From assembly GCA_005281725.1 (NCBI GenBank), contig SSBO01000012.1, positions 23,768,243 to 23,832,242 of the forward strand: a DNA stretch of 64,000 nt. The letters are read 5' to 3'. Position numbers and translations under genes: made by a program. Shown here in pieces: positions 50,233-63,962 of this stretch (position 1 is the stretch's first letter; every line of letters begins with the position of its first letter). The DNA is from Wuchereria bancrofti (taxonomy: Eukaryota > Nematoda > Chromadorea > Rhabditida > Onchocercidae). The notes under the pieces were generated by a model. That model saw only the letters and a list, made by a program, of their open reading frames with translations, had not been told where the DNA came from and ran no database searches.

Positions 50233-51371
50233 TTCCAAATTTTCATTTTCATTGGAAAAAGTATTTTTCATAGATTATGGAAATGTTAGTATGTGGAAGA
50301 AAATTTTATGACGCAAAATTAGGCGCACGAATCAGTTATTATTCAAAGCTTTATGATTATATGTTGTGTAGTTGTTAATTGATATTTGATTTTTGTTCTG
50401 TATATAATTTATTATTTTCTTGTTTTATTACTCTAGCACATGTGAATTTTTTAACTGAAATCATATGTTTTTATTCCTAACTTACTCATTTCTGTTCACT
50501 TCTTTATGGTGAAATGTGAAATATTTAGTTCTGTAGGTGACAGGGGGTACTAATTTGCTTGAATTTGAAGTTCAAAATTGCTCTTTAGTAAGGTGTAAGA
50601 TTCGGATCAGAATGTATAAAATTGCCAGGTTAACTTAATGATTCTTGATGATTAATTCAATGTGTGAATTTCTTCATGTTTCAAACTGGTTGTTCCCTAT
50701 CGATTTTATATCTTTGAGAAAAAAAAATTTTTTTTTTTTTGCAAAACTTGGTAGATGTCTTTTATTAACAAAGAATGCTTTAAACTGTTATATGCAGTAC
50801 CAAAAAGTTATTAAAAATATTACTTGAGAAATGATTTTAAAAAAATTGCTCTTTTTATTATTCATTAGAATGATGGAATTGCTCATGGTTAAAAGCTTTT
50901 TGCTATTATTTCTTGTCGTTCATTAATTTACTGGAATTTATATTAGCATTAGTTTACTGGAAAGAAACATTTTATATACTGTAATCAATGATCAATATCA
51001 ATTCTTTCCTGATTTTTCATTCTCAATAGAAATTAATACTGTCTCATAACTATAAACTATGGGAAGTTGAAAATGAGAGATATGAGAAGGAAAGACTATC
51101 GTAAATGAACGGAAAAAATTTCTCGAAGATTTAATGATCTCTAGATCACCTGACTGAGTAATAGAAAATTCTTATGTTTTTTTTAACAAAAAAAAAAAAA
51201 AAAAAAAAACTTTTGGAATTTTGGAATGCAGTAAACATGACAGATAAAAGAAAATATGAAATTAAATTTCGATGCAAAATAAGAAAAAGACATGGAAATT
51301 GGATTTCCATATAAAAATAACTTAAACTAAATGCAATTCAATTGCAGTAGTTTTTTGATATTTCGAATAGA
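50233..51371. other. Convergent intergenic region between ADAM17 and glutaminase
   Basis: It contains the two 3' untranslated regions and AT-rich spacer. No exon was recognised. Confidence 0.5.
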
Positions 51372-54300
51372 TTACGATTGACTTGTAATAGGATTATTTT
51401 TCTCTTGTGTTTTTGTTATATACTTTTCTAAAGCTCTTTCCAGGATTTCTATACAAGTGCTATGACCAAATTCTCTGGCATCATCGAGAGGTGTTCGTCC
51501 ATATCGATCCAATGGATCTAAACTATTTAAACATTTTCATAAAAGAGGCAAACTTGAAGTATGATCTAAAGATTCTAATGCAAACCATTACTAATATCTC
51601 TTCTAAGTCCTGAACCGGTTTTTTTTTTTTTTTTTTTAGCCATGATAACTTTTATAGCACTATGAATTACTATTACTAAATACATACCTAATAGATACAC
51701 TGATGAAAATGATAATCGTTATCAATATTAGTATTGCTCAGTAATCCTACCTGGACTTTCTTTCCATCGTTGTAATAAAAATTTCAGGACATTCTCATTT
51801 CCATGTGCAGCGGCAACATGTAAAACAGTGCGATCATCGTAATCTCTTTCAGCTATACCAGCACCCAACAAAAGATATCTGAGAAAAAAAAAAAAAAATT
51901 TTTTTTTTTTTTTTTCGTACTATATCATTTTTAAAGAATGATTTTCAACTCTTATGATGTTTTCATCCTTTTGTACAACTTTAAATAGTAGCATGGATTG
52001 CTCAATCATTCACTCTCAACTTCTAATTGTTTTTCTAAATTATTATTTTTGTTTAGTTGGACTTCGTGTTCTCAAATTCTTCAAGAATTTTAGACTTTAT
52101 ATCTTGAAAATTTTTTTAAATTATCTTTTTAAAGTTTCTTCAAATTTAAATTAAACTCTAATCATGATCACACATTAAACTTCCCAATCCGTTTAATTTA
52201 CTTTCCAGTTAAACTTTAGTCAAATTATTATGATTAAATTGTCACATCTCTGCTAACGAAAATCTGATAAAGTCTTAGCCACTTTCATATGTAATTGATA
52301 AACAAGTAAAAGATATGAATTTCACCTTTGAATAGATGAAATATCACCAGTAGTTGCAGCATACATCATATTCGATACGGATTCATGTTTCACTTCCCCA
52401 ATCTTTTTTCGAGGATCAATCTTATGAGTTTCAGAGTAGACCTTTAAATGTGATGGTAACGCTTATTCAGAATTTATTTTAATCTGTGAACCTAAAAGCT
52501 CAATTTCGGTGGTGGAAAATTTATGATTTATTGATAAAGATGTCTTATTTTTAAAACTATCAAATTTTGAAGAAATTTACATAAATCAGTCAAAACTTAC
52601 AAGACTGTCGTAATTATGAAAATTGAATTTTTCCACAAATTGTTCCGCAAATTTTACTCCTCGAACTGTATTACCAAGTTGATCAAGCGGTGGCGAAAAC
52701 AAACAAATACCCATGACATTTGGTACAACAATGATCATATCACCGGATACACCACTTTTTGCCGGTAAGCCAACCTGAAAAAAGCATCCATGTAATGTGA
52801 AGATTAAATGATTAAATAATTATTTCACTCTTAATTTTCAATATCTTCATTTTTCAATTAATTTTTCAATAGATGAATTAAGATACCTTGAAAGCGAATT
52901 GTCCGGAATAATCATACATTCCGCATGAATACATCAATGATAACGTATCACGAACAGCCCGATTACATACCACTCGTTCCTCACTTAATGGTGATACTCC
53001 ACCGTTAGCTAATGTAGCCGCCATCACCGCTAATGTATCGACATTTGTTTCAATTGAACAAAGTTGAAAATATAAATCCAAAGTATCCTGAAATTATGGA
53101 ATAAAATCAGACTAAATTAGACTAACTTATTTTGTAAAAAAAAAAAAAAGAAAATATCCAATAACTGTTTACGGTTAAATTGGATTAGTTATGTATCAAA
53201 AAAAAAAAAAGAATCAAATGCCAGTATGAACTGAGAAAAATGATCGTATTTGAAAATAATACATAGGTAAGTCGATCAAAATTTTGCAAACGATATTAGA
53301 ATATAACATAGTTGGACAAAATTTTCGAAATGTTCAATTTAAAAAGCAGGGAAAGCATTAGAGGAAAAAATTTCAATCAATACAAGGATACATTTGAAGC
53401 CTTTTCATATTTTTATGTATTTATGACATTAATTAAAAAATATCAAAACATTCTTCTTATTGTCGGGTATTTTAAGCTACAAAAACTGGTAAGATCAAAA
53501 TAACTCAGATCTACGTTATCAAATGTTAATGTGAGGAAAATTTTTTCTTTTTTTTTTGTTTTTTAACATTAGGAAATTTTTCATAATTTAAAGAAAAAAA
53601 AAAAAATTTGTATTTTAAAAAAATTGTTTACTTGTAAGCTGGTCTGTGGTGGAAAACATTTATGTTCACGCATATAATATGATAATGCATAATTTCGATC
53701 AGCTGTTTCACGCTCAGACAAGAAGACAGCATTATTGAAGCCAACAAAACCACCAGCAGCAAATCGTTTAAAATATTGTAATGCAAAATCAAATCGATCA
53801 GCAAGTGAATTGGAACGTTTAAGCAACGATGCTACTAATATAGCACCTGCATTAACCATTGGATTATGTGGCTTATCTGAAAGTATTTTTTTTTTTGTTA
53901 TTTCATTAATTTTTTTTATTCCAAAATTTTTTTTGTTTTTTTATTAAATTTTTCATTTTCAAAATTTGTCAGATTTTTTTGCTACATTTTTTTATATGCT
54001 TATGCATCTATATTTTCTATATCATTTAAATTTCAATCATAATTGCATGTTTTTTTTTTCCTCCTCGAACTGTTTAATTTTATATTTCATGCAATCATAC
54101 AATTTATTTCACTTTTTTTTTTTTTTTTTGCTTCCACATATACCATTAAGATTTGATCTAACTTAAAAAAAAAAAAAAAAACTCCAAAAATATTCTATTT
54201 ATGCATAATTGAGCATGTTTGATATTTAAATGTAAAAGGATAGCAAAGATTTTCACTCTGATAATTAAATTTTCGCCTTGTCAACATCACATGAAGAGTA

Positions 54301-55940
54301 TGTAATTTAATTCTATCCATCTAATAGATTTAATGCAAAATACAACTAGAAAATCTACTTTACTTTAAGTATTAGTAACAAAAATCAATAGAAATCAATT
54401 GTTTTGCTAATTGCTACAGTATGAATTACTCAAACAAAAAAATCTTTTTTTTTACCCAAAAAAAAAAATGTTTCCAAAAAAAAAAAAAATTACCTTTTTG
54501 AAATTTATATTTTTTCACTTCATTTAAATTCAAATTATAGAAATGAAATTTCTACCGTAGGAACAACTTTAGATTATAAAATGAATCCTATGATCAATTT
54601 AAAAAAAAAAAAAAAAAAGAAAACTAATAATATAATGTAAAAGATATTCACATATTATGATTCGCATAATTTGACAAGCAATTAAATTTAATTATAATCA
54701 AACAATTTTATATTCATTAGTTGAAAAAAAAAAGAAAAAAATATCATTTGTATGCATTATTTCATTTCATTTACTAACGATATATGAATTGTTTGAAGTT
54801 TTTTACCAATATACCAATATGACATAAATCAATTTTGATTAATTATAAAATGAGAGTTTAAAAAATCACAATAGTTGTTGCACATAATTGATGTATTCAT
54901 GCATTAATAGAATTTAAAACCGCTTTTCCCCAATATACTTCTTTGTTTTTGCATCTTCTTGCATAGCTATTCCATATAGAGAATAAAGATTATTAAATAT
55001 ATTCTAATGCATTACTACTAAACAAACTATTTGATGTTTACATAAAAATTTTACATTGTTATATATTTAGATTCAAGATATATCACAAATACACAATTTG
55101 ACAAACAGAACGAGTTGAGAAAAAAAAAAAAAAATGAATCACTTACGATTATGATCCAAGCAAATATCATTGAATAATCGACCTGATGGCTCTTGACCGA
55201 TATATTTATGTACCTTCAAGAAAAAAAAAAAAAACTTTTTTTTCAAAGTTAAATAAATTAATGAAAGTTTTTTTTTTTCTTTTCGCTTTTCAATTTTAAG
55301 GTGATGAATAGGTGTTGTTAATCAAATATTAAAATTTATGAAATTTTACAGAATCTAAAAATGTACTTACTTCTTCTGCGCCAAGTTCATCCATAGCAAT
55401 AGCATAGGTAAAAGGTTTTGATACACTCTGCAAACAAAATGGTACTTCTGTAGCACCCCATGATCGACGTTGTCCATCAATGGTACAAACCGCCATGGCC
55501 CATGTTTTTGGATCTGATCGAGCTAATTGCGGAATGTACGTTGCTACCTGGAAATATTAACTTGGAATTCATTTAGACAGCTATTCGATGATCAATTAAG
55601 GTAACAATGTGTTGATTGACTAATTGTAGTGGATAAATGCTATCAAATGAAATTAAAAAATAAAAGGTTTTCCAGTTGTGAGTAAGATCCCTAAAGAAAT
55701 GAAAATAAAACCGGTAATTTAGAGTTGCGAAATATTCTTATTCATCGGAAACGATCAAATGGATCATGCCCAATTAATTAAAAGACCAGAAAATGATAGT
55801 ATTTAAAAAAAAAAAAAAAATTAAAAAATGTAAGTCATCATGATTCATTTCAACGACTTATATTTCAACTGCAAACAAAAATTTTTTTTAGACTAAAGTT
55901 TCAATAATTTCAAAATCGACATGTCAAGTGGAAATTTCTG

Positions 55941-55978
<38 letters not shown>

Positions 55979-57670
55979 GAAAAGTGAAATGATCCACTAC
56001 TGTCTTCTCATAGTCATGCAAAAATGTCAGTAGTGAATGTAATAAAATAAATGATCAATTGATTTATTTTGGAGAAATGAATGTTCGGAATGCTACTTAA
56101 AAGTAAGAAACATTGATTGATTGCCATCGGATGATTCATCTTTTAACATTTTACGTGTCAAAAGAAAAAAAAACGTTGATTGATCGCCATCGAATGATTC
56201 ATCTTTTAACATTTTACGTGTCAAAAGACGTACGAGAGAGAGAGAGAGAGAGAGAGGAAAAAAAGATTTTCCTTAGATTTGATAAGACCTAAATGAATTT
56301 TTCTGACGAGTTTGAATATCAGCATAATATGAAAATAGACTGCAGAATTTTACTTTTACTTAGATTATCGAATGACGAGAAAGCATTGAAAATAAAACTA
56401 ACATTTCCATCATTGAAATCGCGACATGATTCAAAAATTTCACCAATAACTCTAATAAATGCTGGCCAATCGGGGATTACGAGTTGTTTTTTTAAAGCTT
56501 TGGCAATGATTCCAATTGCATCACCAACATATCTGAAAATAAACGCTTACAACAAGCTTTGTTATTGTTATAAGCTTTGCTATCGTAATGATGCAATCAT
56601 AAAATTTCAAAATTTTAATCTAAAAGAAACCTTTTGAAAGTTTCTCGATCCAAATTTTCGTTTATAACTTCATTGGATGCCATATCCAAGACAGAATGTT
56701 TTCGTTGTTCATCGTGTCGTATTGCATGTAAAAAGTTAGCTAAACGTGGATCATCACGTCTAATTCCAGTTTCATAAAGTAACTAAAAATGATATAATAA
56801 AAAAAATTATTTATAAATTGAATTTAAATTATTGCTTTATTAGCAAAGTGATTGAAATTTTAACTTTTCAAACTACATCAATCGTTCATTGGAATAATGA
56901 TGGCAATAGTGTAAGGCTATCACATTAACGTTTGATTGCAAAATTTCTGCAACAGATGTTACAAATCTAGATCTTCACTCAAAATTATAGTTTCGTTTTT
57001 TTTTTTTTTCTTCAAAAAAACCAATATAAATTCCGTTAACGAAACAAAATTTACAAATAAAATACAATCAGAAGAAGTAGCAATACATTCTCATTTCCTG
57101 TGAACTTTCATCAACTTAAATTTATCTTGTATTGTTCTGCAAAATAGCTATTTTCCATTGAATGAACAACTTTTTTTTTATGATATGCAACAGATGAATT
57201 TTTGCAAAGAAACCAATTGTTTTAGAGAAATAAACAGAAAATTTTTGACATTTCATTTTCTCAATTTTTAATTTTTAAATGTTTTAGTTTATCATAATAT
57301 TTTATGACAACAAGTAAGAGAGCGATATTTGAATCAAAATTATTAGATAAATATTATCGAAAATATTATCAATTAAAATATTATCAAAAAAAAAAAAAAC
57401 AATACTGTAACATAAATAAATGGATAAATGAATGATATCTCACAATTAAAAAAAAAAAAAAAAAAAAAGGAAAACCTTTAATAAACCAGATGATGATAAA
57501 GTTTCGGATTCCGGATTCCTATAGAGATCAAAAACGGCATCATCGATATGTGGGGCACCTCTTGAACTAACAGAATCTATTGAAATTTGTCGTTCACGAA
57601 TACAACCCATAGAACCTTTTGATCTAGAAATCAGGTTTTTTATCAATGAACAACCGAATTCTACAAGCAT
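51372..57670 (-). CDS. glna: Glutaminase (kidney/liver type) with C-terminal ankyrin repeats
   Basis: Eleven exons in phase: 57476-57670, 56631-56782, 56403-56532, 55371-55547, 55147-55213, 53632-53876, 52887-53087, 52601-52774, 52326-52441, 51751-51878 and 51372-51517; 576 residues. It hydrolyses glutamine to glutamate and ammonia. Family matches: helical N-domain ([13 protein letters not shown]), [10 protein letters not shown] with the catalytic-site Tyr, nucleophile motif [10 protein letters not shown] (Ser-x-x-Lys), [77 protein letters not shown], then two ankyrin units ([20 protein letters not shown] and [17 protein letters not shown]). The serine beta-lactamase-like core appears complete. 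A TTTAG acceptor lies 6 bases before the first ATG, suggesting trans-splicing. The basic N-terminus could be a mitochondrial presequence, but upstream alternative exons are possible. Confidence 0.95.
56112..56258. repeat. 57-bp tandem duplication plus AG microsatellite in glutaminase intron
   Basis: A unit with GATTGATTGCCATCGGATGA and TTTTAACATTTTACGTGTCA appears twice with one or two changes, followed at 56231-56257 by a GA-dinucleotide run. Confidence 0.8.
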
Positions 57671-60299
57671 TTTCTCCTAAATATACCAGAAAATGTAAAT
57701 CATTCTCATATATACCACAAAATATTTTCATCTCAAACAATAAAAAGGCACTCTGATTTTTACCTCATCTTTTTCACTTTTTATAAATGATAAATAAAAA
57801 AACTGCAAGAAAAATTAAAGTAAACCAAAAAATTTATATATAATTGAGAAAAAAAAAAAAGAGTCAATTTTTTAAAAAAATTTTTCAATTTGTTTTCATA
57901 TGACATATCAGAGATAATCATCATTTAGACTAAAAGAAAAATTAAAGTAAACCAAACAAATATCATTAAAATCATTGATGGGGAGGAGTTTTGATGAAAA
58001 TAAGAATGTTCTGGATGAAAAAAAAAAAAAAAATGCAACACAAACAGAATAAAGTTTTCAAATATGATAAATGGAAAATTTCACTTTCATTATTAATTGA
58101 GAAACATAGTACTGCTACCAGACAGATCAGATTTTATGAGAAAATCCTCAATATGACAAGTGGAAGATTTCACTTCGCAATTAAAAAAAAGAAAATAAAA
58201 AAAAAATTGATTTATTCTTTTCTAAACTGTAATACATTTGAAGTAACAAGAAAAAAAAAAGGACAAATTTGATAAATTTGTTAACTCGTTCCCGACCTCA
58301 TCGGCAAGTGAATTCATCACAAAAAATATAACTCCCAATATATTTTTTCTTTTTCTTTTTTGCAATAAAAAGGCAAACTGAGAGAAAAATAATAGTTTAA
58401 CTTGACATATTAAAGAAAATAAATAATTAATCCGATGATTATCAAAAAACAAACTTCGAAGAGAATAGGTAATAATTTGGTGATATCAAAGAAGAAGCAA
58501 GAAGAGAAAATAATAATAATAATAATTAGGCATTATCATAGAATCGAACTCATCTGCTTATTTTGTATGTTTTTTTATTGCAATTCTCGAAAATTATAAC
58601 AACAATAAAGTTATTAATTTGCAATCAAAAATATTTAGTTTATATTTCGGAAATAAAAATTAAAATTAAAATCGGACAATTTTAATCACAAAAATTCCGC
58701 TCATTTTGCTTATAAATGAAAGAAATTATTTATAAGAATAAAAAGTATTAATCATTAGGATCAGTGATAAACAACAATTGTTATTACAATAGATGATCAT
58801 CCCTCATGTGACATTATCGATAACATTGATATCACTCGAACATAGTTGAATGACAGGTAAACAAAGTTATAGAATTTTAGAATTTACCTCATTTCTTTGC
58901 TTTTTTTTTTCTTTTAACAGGAAAAGATTATTGCAATGAAAATAAGCAAAACTATCCAAAGTTTTCTTTTTCTTTTTCTTGGATATATAAAAGGAAAAAA
59001 AAAAGGAAAAGACAATTTAGAAAAAAGAAGAAAGGAATAAAGAGAGAGAGGGAGAGAGAAGGAGAAAAAAAGCATAAAAAGAGAACAATTTATAAATAAT
59101 GTAAAAGAAAATAAGGAGAAAATTAGCCGTTTAAAATTGAAAAAAAAAAAAAAGCGTACCTCCGAAATGAAGGCATTCTTACGTTGATGATAGTTATTGC
59201 TTCGTAGTTATTTCGAAGATATCTCTCTCCCTGTATGTCTCTCCTAAAGTGAACACATGAAGTAATCAATTTATCTCTACAAGAAACTAAGGTTTTTCTT
59301 TTTTTTTTTTCTTTCAATAATTATTGAAAGAAATGGAAAATAGAAAAAAAAAATTTGAACCAAAAAAAAAAAAAAACAAACGGAAAGAAAACAGACAGTA
59401 TCAAATTGAAATATGAACGAAAAAAAAAAAAAAAATAAACTGCTTAATATAGCTTTTAAAAGATGAAAGGAAAAAAAAAAAAAAAGAATCTTCTCTTAAC
59501 TGAGATGAAAGAGATGAAGAGATTTTAATGATGATGACAATGATAATAACAATAATAAAAGGAAACGAAAAATGAGAGGCAAATTTTCATCTGTAAAAAA
59601 TCTCTTTTCATTTCTAATAAGCATAGAAAGAATGCTATTGTCATTTGCAAATGTTAAATGACACAGTTGGAAATTTCTTCATTCTCATAATTCATAATCC
59701 CTATAAATAAGCCGGAATGAGAAAAAATAAGAAGCGGAAAAAGGAATGAAAAAAAAAAGAAAAAAAAAGGATTGGAAATAGAGGAAATTTTTTGAATTCT
59801 TTAAATATAGCAAAAATTTTTTCAATAAAAAAAAAAAAAATAATAATTGAAATTTAAATAACATAAAGTTTATTAATAACAAATTATATTATGTGGATAA
59901 TTTGAAACGTAAATGCATTTACACTAGTCTCAGAAGCACACACATGATATTTAATGATTTTTTTTTTTTTTTCTCCACCCTCCCTCCCCTCCTCCCTCCC
60001 ATCTCTCTTTACTAAGGCTTAAATAAATCTCAGGCTTTTTGACATCGATTGCTAGCGCTATAGTTTTAGAGATTGCGCTTATTGAAGCATAAACCCAACT
60101 AGGGATGAAGAAATGAATGAAAAAGAGGTAATCATCCTTTCTTTATTAGCTGAAACTTTCTTGTCTGAAAATAGACCGAAAAAAAAAAAAAACAAATAAA
60201 ATGAAATTTCTCTTGAAAAAAAAAAGGATGCAATATTTGCTCATATGCTAAAGCCAATATATGAATATTTGGAGGATAGAAATTAGTAACGTTAACAAT

Positions 60300-60720
60300 C
60301 ATGCAATAACAATTAAAAATAATAAAGATAAAAATAGAAAATTAAAATAAAAAATCAAAAATTCAAAGCAAAAATAAAAATATAGGAAAATATAAGACAA
60401 AAATATAAAGAATAAGAAATGAAAAACAGTAAAACATAAAAAAAAATAAATAAAAAGTAAAAATAAAAAAATCAGTAAATAAAAAATTAAAAAATACAAA
60501 ATAAAAACAAAAAAAAATAGTGAAAAGTAAAGACAAATAATAGAAAATAATAAACAAAGAACAAAAAAATAAAGGATATAAAATTAAAAATTGGAAATAA
60601 AAATAAAAAACAGAAAATAAAAATTAAAAGAAAAAACGAAAAAAAGTAAACAATAAAAAATTTAAAAAACAATAAATAAGCAATAAATAATAAATCAATA
60701 ACAAATAACTGAACATAACT
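60300..60720. repeat. A-rich low-complexity tract
   Basis: On the plus strand the region is almost only A with scattered T and G (AAAATAAAAA, AAACAATAAA). The reverse strand therefore gives Phe/Leu-rich ORFs that are not genes. Confidence 0.9.
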
Positions 60721-62654
60721 GATTCTATCCGTTTCTGACTACGACCTATTTCTTGTAGCTTGGAGTGAAATTTAAAAAACATCTATCTAATAATGAACCA
60801 AAGCTAAGATTCATTATCATATTTTTGGTCTACCTAAGCTCCAGATTTCCGGATTCCGGATAAATCTCAAAAACTAACAACTGATAATTAAATTGAATAA
60901 AATAAGAAGAACCATTGTTCATGAATCATTTAGAAAAAGCTTTCTGATTTGAAGTGGCATGCAAGGTGCAAAAAAAAAAAGGAAAGAAAAAAGAATCTCG
61001 TTAAAGAGACATTTTGAAATTAAATGTACCAAAAATGCAAAGTGCAAATGAATAAATAATAAATGTTACGATCAACTGCCATAATTATGACAAGATAATT
61101 GCACTTCTGAATTTATTGAATTTCAAATTTTTTATAGAAATAATAGCTTATGAGACTTACTTAGGAGTGATGGAGACAAACGATAACAACAATGTCTCGT
61201 TTAGATAGTTGATGATGAAATAAATAGTAGGAACTAATAGATCAGACAGGAACAGATCAAATCAGATTGATAGTATTCATATCTTTAGATCAAATATGTA
61301 ATTTTCTTTTATCAAAAAAAAAAACAAACTGCTAACGCCATCAATCACGAATTATCAAAAAAAAAAAAGGGAAAAAAACTGACATACTGTACCTAGTTGA
61401 TTTGAATTCGTTTATTTTTATTTAATCTAATCCATATCATAGTTTTTTTTTACTAACATAACCCATGTCAATTTCATTTTTACCTAACTTGACTTATATT
61501 CAAGTTACTTTATTTACATACATGATTTGATGTAGAATTATCCGTAAATTTTAATCATTCATCCATTTACGCATTTCAATTACAATCTGAACAGAAAGGA
61601 TTATTATATTATCAGATGACTAATTTCTTTAATACTTTTAAATTTTCGATAGTATAATTATTTGAAAATTTCATTTCAATTAAAATTTACCAGTAGCAGT
61701 TGTAATAACTGATATTCCAATAACGCATATCAATTGCAATTATATACATAACACATATTTATCATAAGTAACTTATATAATTAATTTATACTTACTACGA
61801 TCAGTTCCTACTTATTGTAAAATTAATTTCTACTTGATTTAGCTTAAAAAAAAAAAAAAACATATGTGAATAACATTTACCCATTTTTAGTTTGCTCTAG
61901 CCTATACGTTTATTATATTTAACGTATACCTGTGCAATTTATTATGTATAGCAAGTAGAATTCATTCAATGATAACATTTTCGGTGACAAAAGATAAAAA
62001 ATACATCAATAAAAGTGTACATAGGACGAGCTAATCGATTGTCAAGGAGACAACAGTTGACCTCCCTGTCATTAGATAATCAAATAAAAAGAAAGAAGAT
62101 TGCCTAATCGAAATAAAGTTTTAGGTCAAAAGGATAAAGATCATTTTGTATTAAAATGAGTTATTAGGATGATCAATTTCGATCGCTTGAATCAATTAAT
62201 AACTTCAAAAAATGTTGACGATAACAAAAAGAAAACAGATGAAATCTGATAATATATAATAATCATTTCATTATATAAATGATTTATTATGTATCCGTCA
62301 ATTTTTAAAATGATGCAAATTTTGTATCAATACAGAATGATATATAATATGATATTAAATCATAATTAAATTATATTTATCTCAATTACTGGTTATTGTT
62401 TTCAAGGTAAATACGGCCAAATTTTAACTTGAAGTATATAATCGAAACGTGAGTAAAATTATGACAATTACTATTTCTATTATTAATTACCGCTTGAAAT
62501 TCAAATATATAAGAGTTAAAAGACATTTAGTCTTTTTATATGAAATGAATTTTACATGAATTATGAATAATTTAGGTTATCTTTTAGCTTTTTATAACTT
62601 ATTAATGCATAACAATTTCAGTATATTAAAAAAGTTTTTGAGTTTATGAATTGC

Positions 62655-62803
62655 ACGTTAACACTGTATCATTCACGTTATCATCCACTTAACACTGTAT
62701 CATTCACGTTATCATCCACTTAACACTGTATCATTCACGTTATCATCCACTTAACACTGTATCATTCACGTTATCATCCACTTAACACTGTATCATTCAC
62801 GTC
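62655..62803. repeat. 31-bp minisatellite, five copies
   Basis: The unit contains AACACTGTATCATTCACGTT followed by ATCATCCACTT. Copies start at 62661, 62692, 62723, 62754 and 62785, the last one diverging. It lies about 900 bp upstream of the nucleoporin start. Confidence 0.9.
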
Positions 62804-63685
62804 CCATTTACGTTATCACTCACTCATTATATTTTATATTTATATGTGTATGAAATACGTAAATTCAACATATATTTAAAATACAATAAATTGTATTTTT
62901 ATAAATATAACAGTTAAATAAAAAACAATTATTTCAATAAAAATTATATTACAATTTTTTTATGCCTTACATATACGTCTTTTTTTTCAACCTTTTATTG
63001 TCACCTAAGTATTGCGTTACACGTTTAAACATTAACAAAACTGTATCACAATAAAATGCATCTACGTGTCATCAAAATAAAAATTAGATTTTTTAATTAA
63101 CAATAAATTACTAACGCTTCCTACTTTGTTTTATCTTGAAATGAATGCAAGCAAAGACACGTGTAAACTTCAATAACTTATATTAGACGTACTGACGTGT
63201 ACTGACGTTTGAATGGTCAGATTTAAGACGTAAAAATCCAGTGCAACGAGCAATAAAGAAATATAACCGATAAGCAGAGAGTTACGTCACGGAAATAAAT
63301 GCGTCGCAATAGTGTTGCTTTAGTCCATTTAAACACTTGCAACGAAAACCTTCCTATCGTAATAAAATTTAAGTTAGCGAACACTTTGCCGGTTGCTTTT
63401 TTAAATATCTGTTCGTTTGGTAGTTTGTGCTTTGAGCTTTCTGATTTTGATTTTCACCTAATCTCATCCATTAATTTATCTGTTAAGTGAGAAATTAATG
63501 CTATCGGATGTTATTTTTATTATATTTCATTTATTAAATTTGTTGAGAATTGTTGTATTCAAACCATTCATTATTAATGGTATGATATTCCGGTCAGTCA
63601 TTTATTATATGCTTCTTAGTCTACTGGAACAATTTTAAAGAATTTATTATTTGAAATTAGCAAAATATGGTTAAATTTAGAGAAT

Positions 63686-63962
63686 ATGTTTGGTGGTTCG
63701 AAGGGAACTAATACAGGATTTACCTTTGGATCAACATCAACTGCTACGAATGGAACAGCAGCAGGTGCACAAGGAGCAGCGAAACCGTTATTTTCTTTTG
63801 GAAGCACTACGACATCTTCTGCTATCACAACTACTACACAATCCTCTGGTTTTTCCTTTGGTACCACATCTAAACCACTGTTATTTGGTGGAACTTCTAC
63901 AAGTGTAGCTTCCAATACTGGTGCCACAACTGGATTTAGTTTTGGGTCCGCAACCAATAAAG
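63686..63962 (+). CDS. FG-repeat nucleoporin, first exon (partial gene)
   Basis: The ATG at 63686 opens MFGGSKGTNTGFTFGST and continues with KPLFSFGST, GFSFGTTSKPLLFGGT and GFSFGSATNKG, up to a GT donor at 63963 (AATAAAG|GTCTTT). The GFxFG repeats separated by Ser/Thr/Ala/Gly-rich spacers are typical of nuclear pore FG proteins, which line the transport channel. The spacing and absence of GLFG motifs suggest a NUP62- or NUP54-like protein rather than NUP98, but the decisive C-terminal part lies outside the window. TTAAATTTAG ends at 63680, five bases before the ATG, a probable trans-splice site. The gene continues beyond the window. Confidence 0.85.

Larger units (their letters stand above)
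57671..63685. other. Long AT-rich intergenic region
   Basis: No gene was recognised. A strongly A-biased low-complexity tract (AAAATAAAAA units) covers about 60300-60720. A five-copy 31-bp minisatellite is at 62655-62803. Near the right end are CRE-like sites (TGACGT at about 63193-63213, GTTACGTCAC at 63281-63290). A possible minus-strand non-coding exon with good splice-like ends lies at about 59159-59243, but it does not join the glutaminase in phase. Confidence 0.5.

Noticed and set aside
59123..59317. 64-residue minus ORF as a glutaminase first exon
   Set aside because: It has splice-like ends, but its join to 57676 breaks the frame. It could only be a 5' untranslated exon.
60299..60672. 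Phe/Leu-rich minus-strand ORFs
   Set aside because: They are the reverse of an A-rich low-complexity tract.
63616..63957. 113-residue minus ORF
   Set aside because: It is the antisense shadow of the FG-repeat nucleoporin exon.
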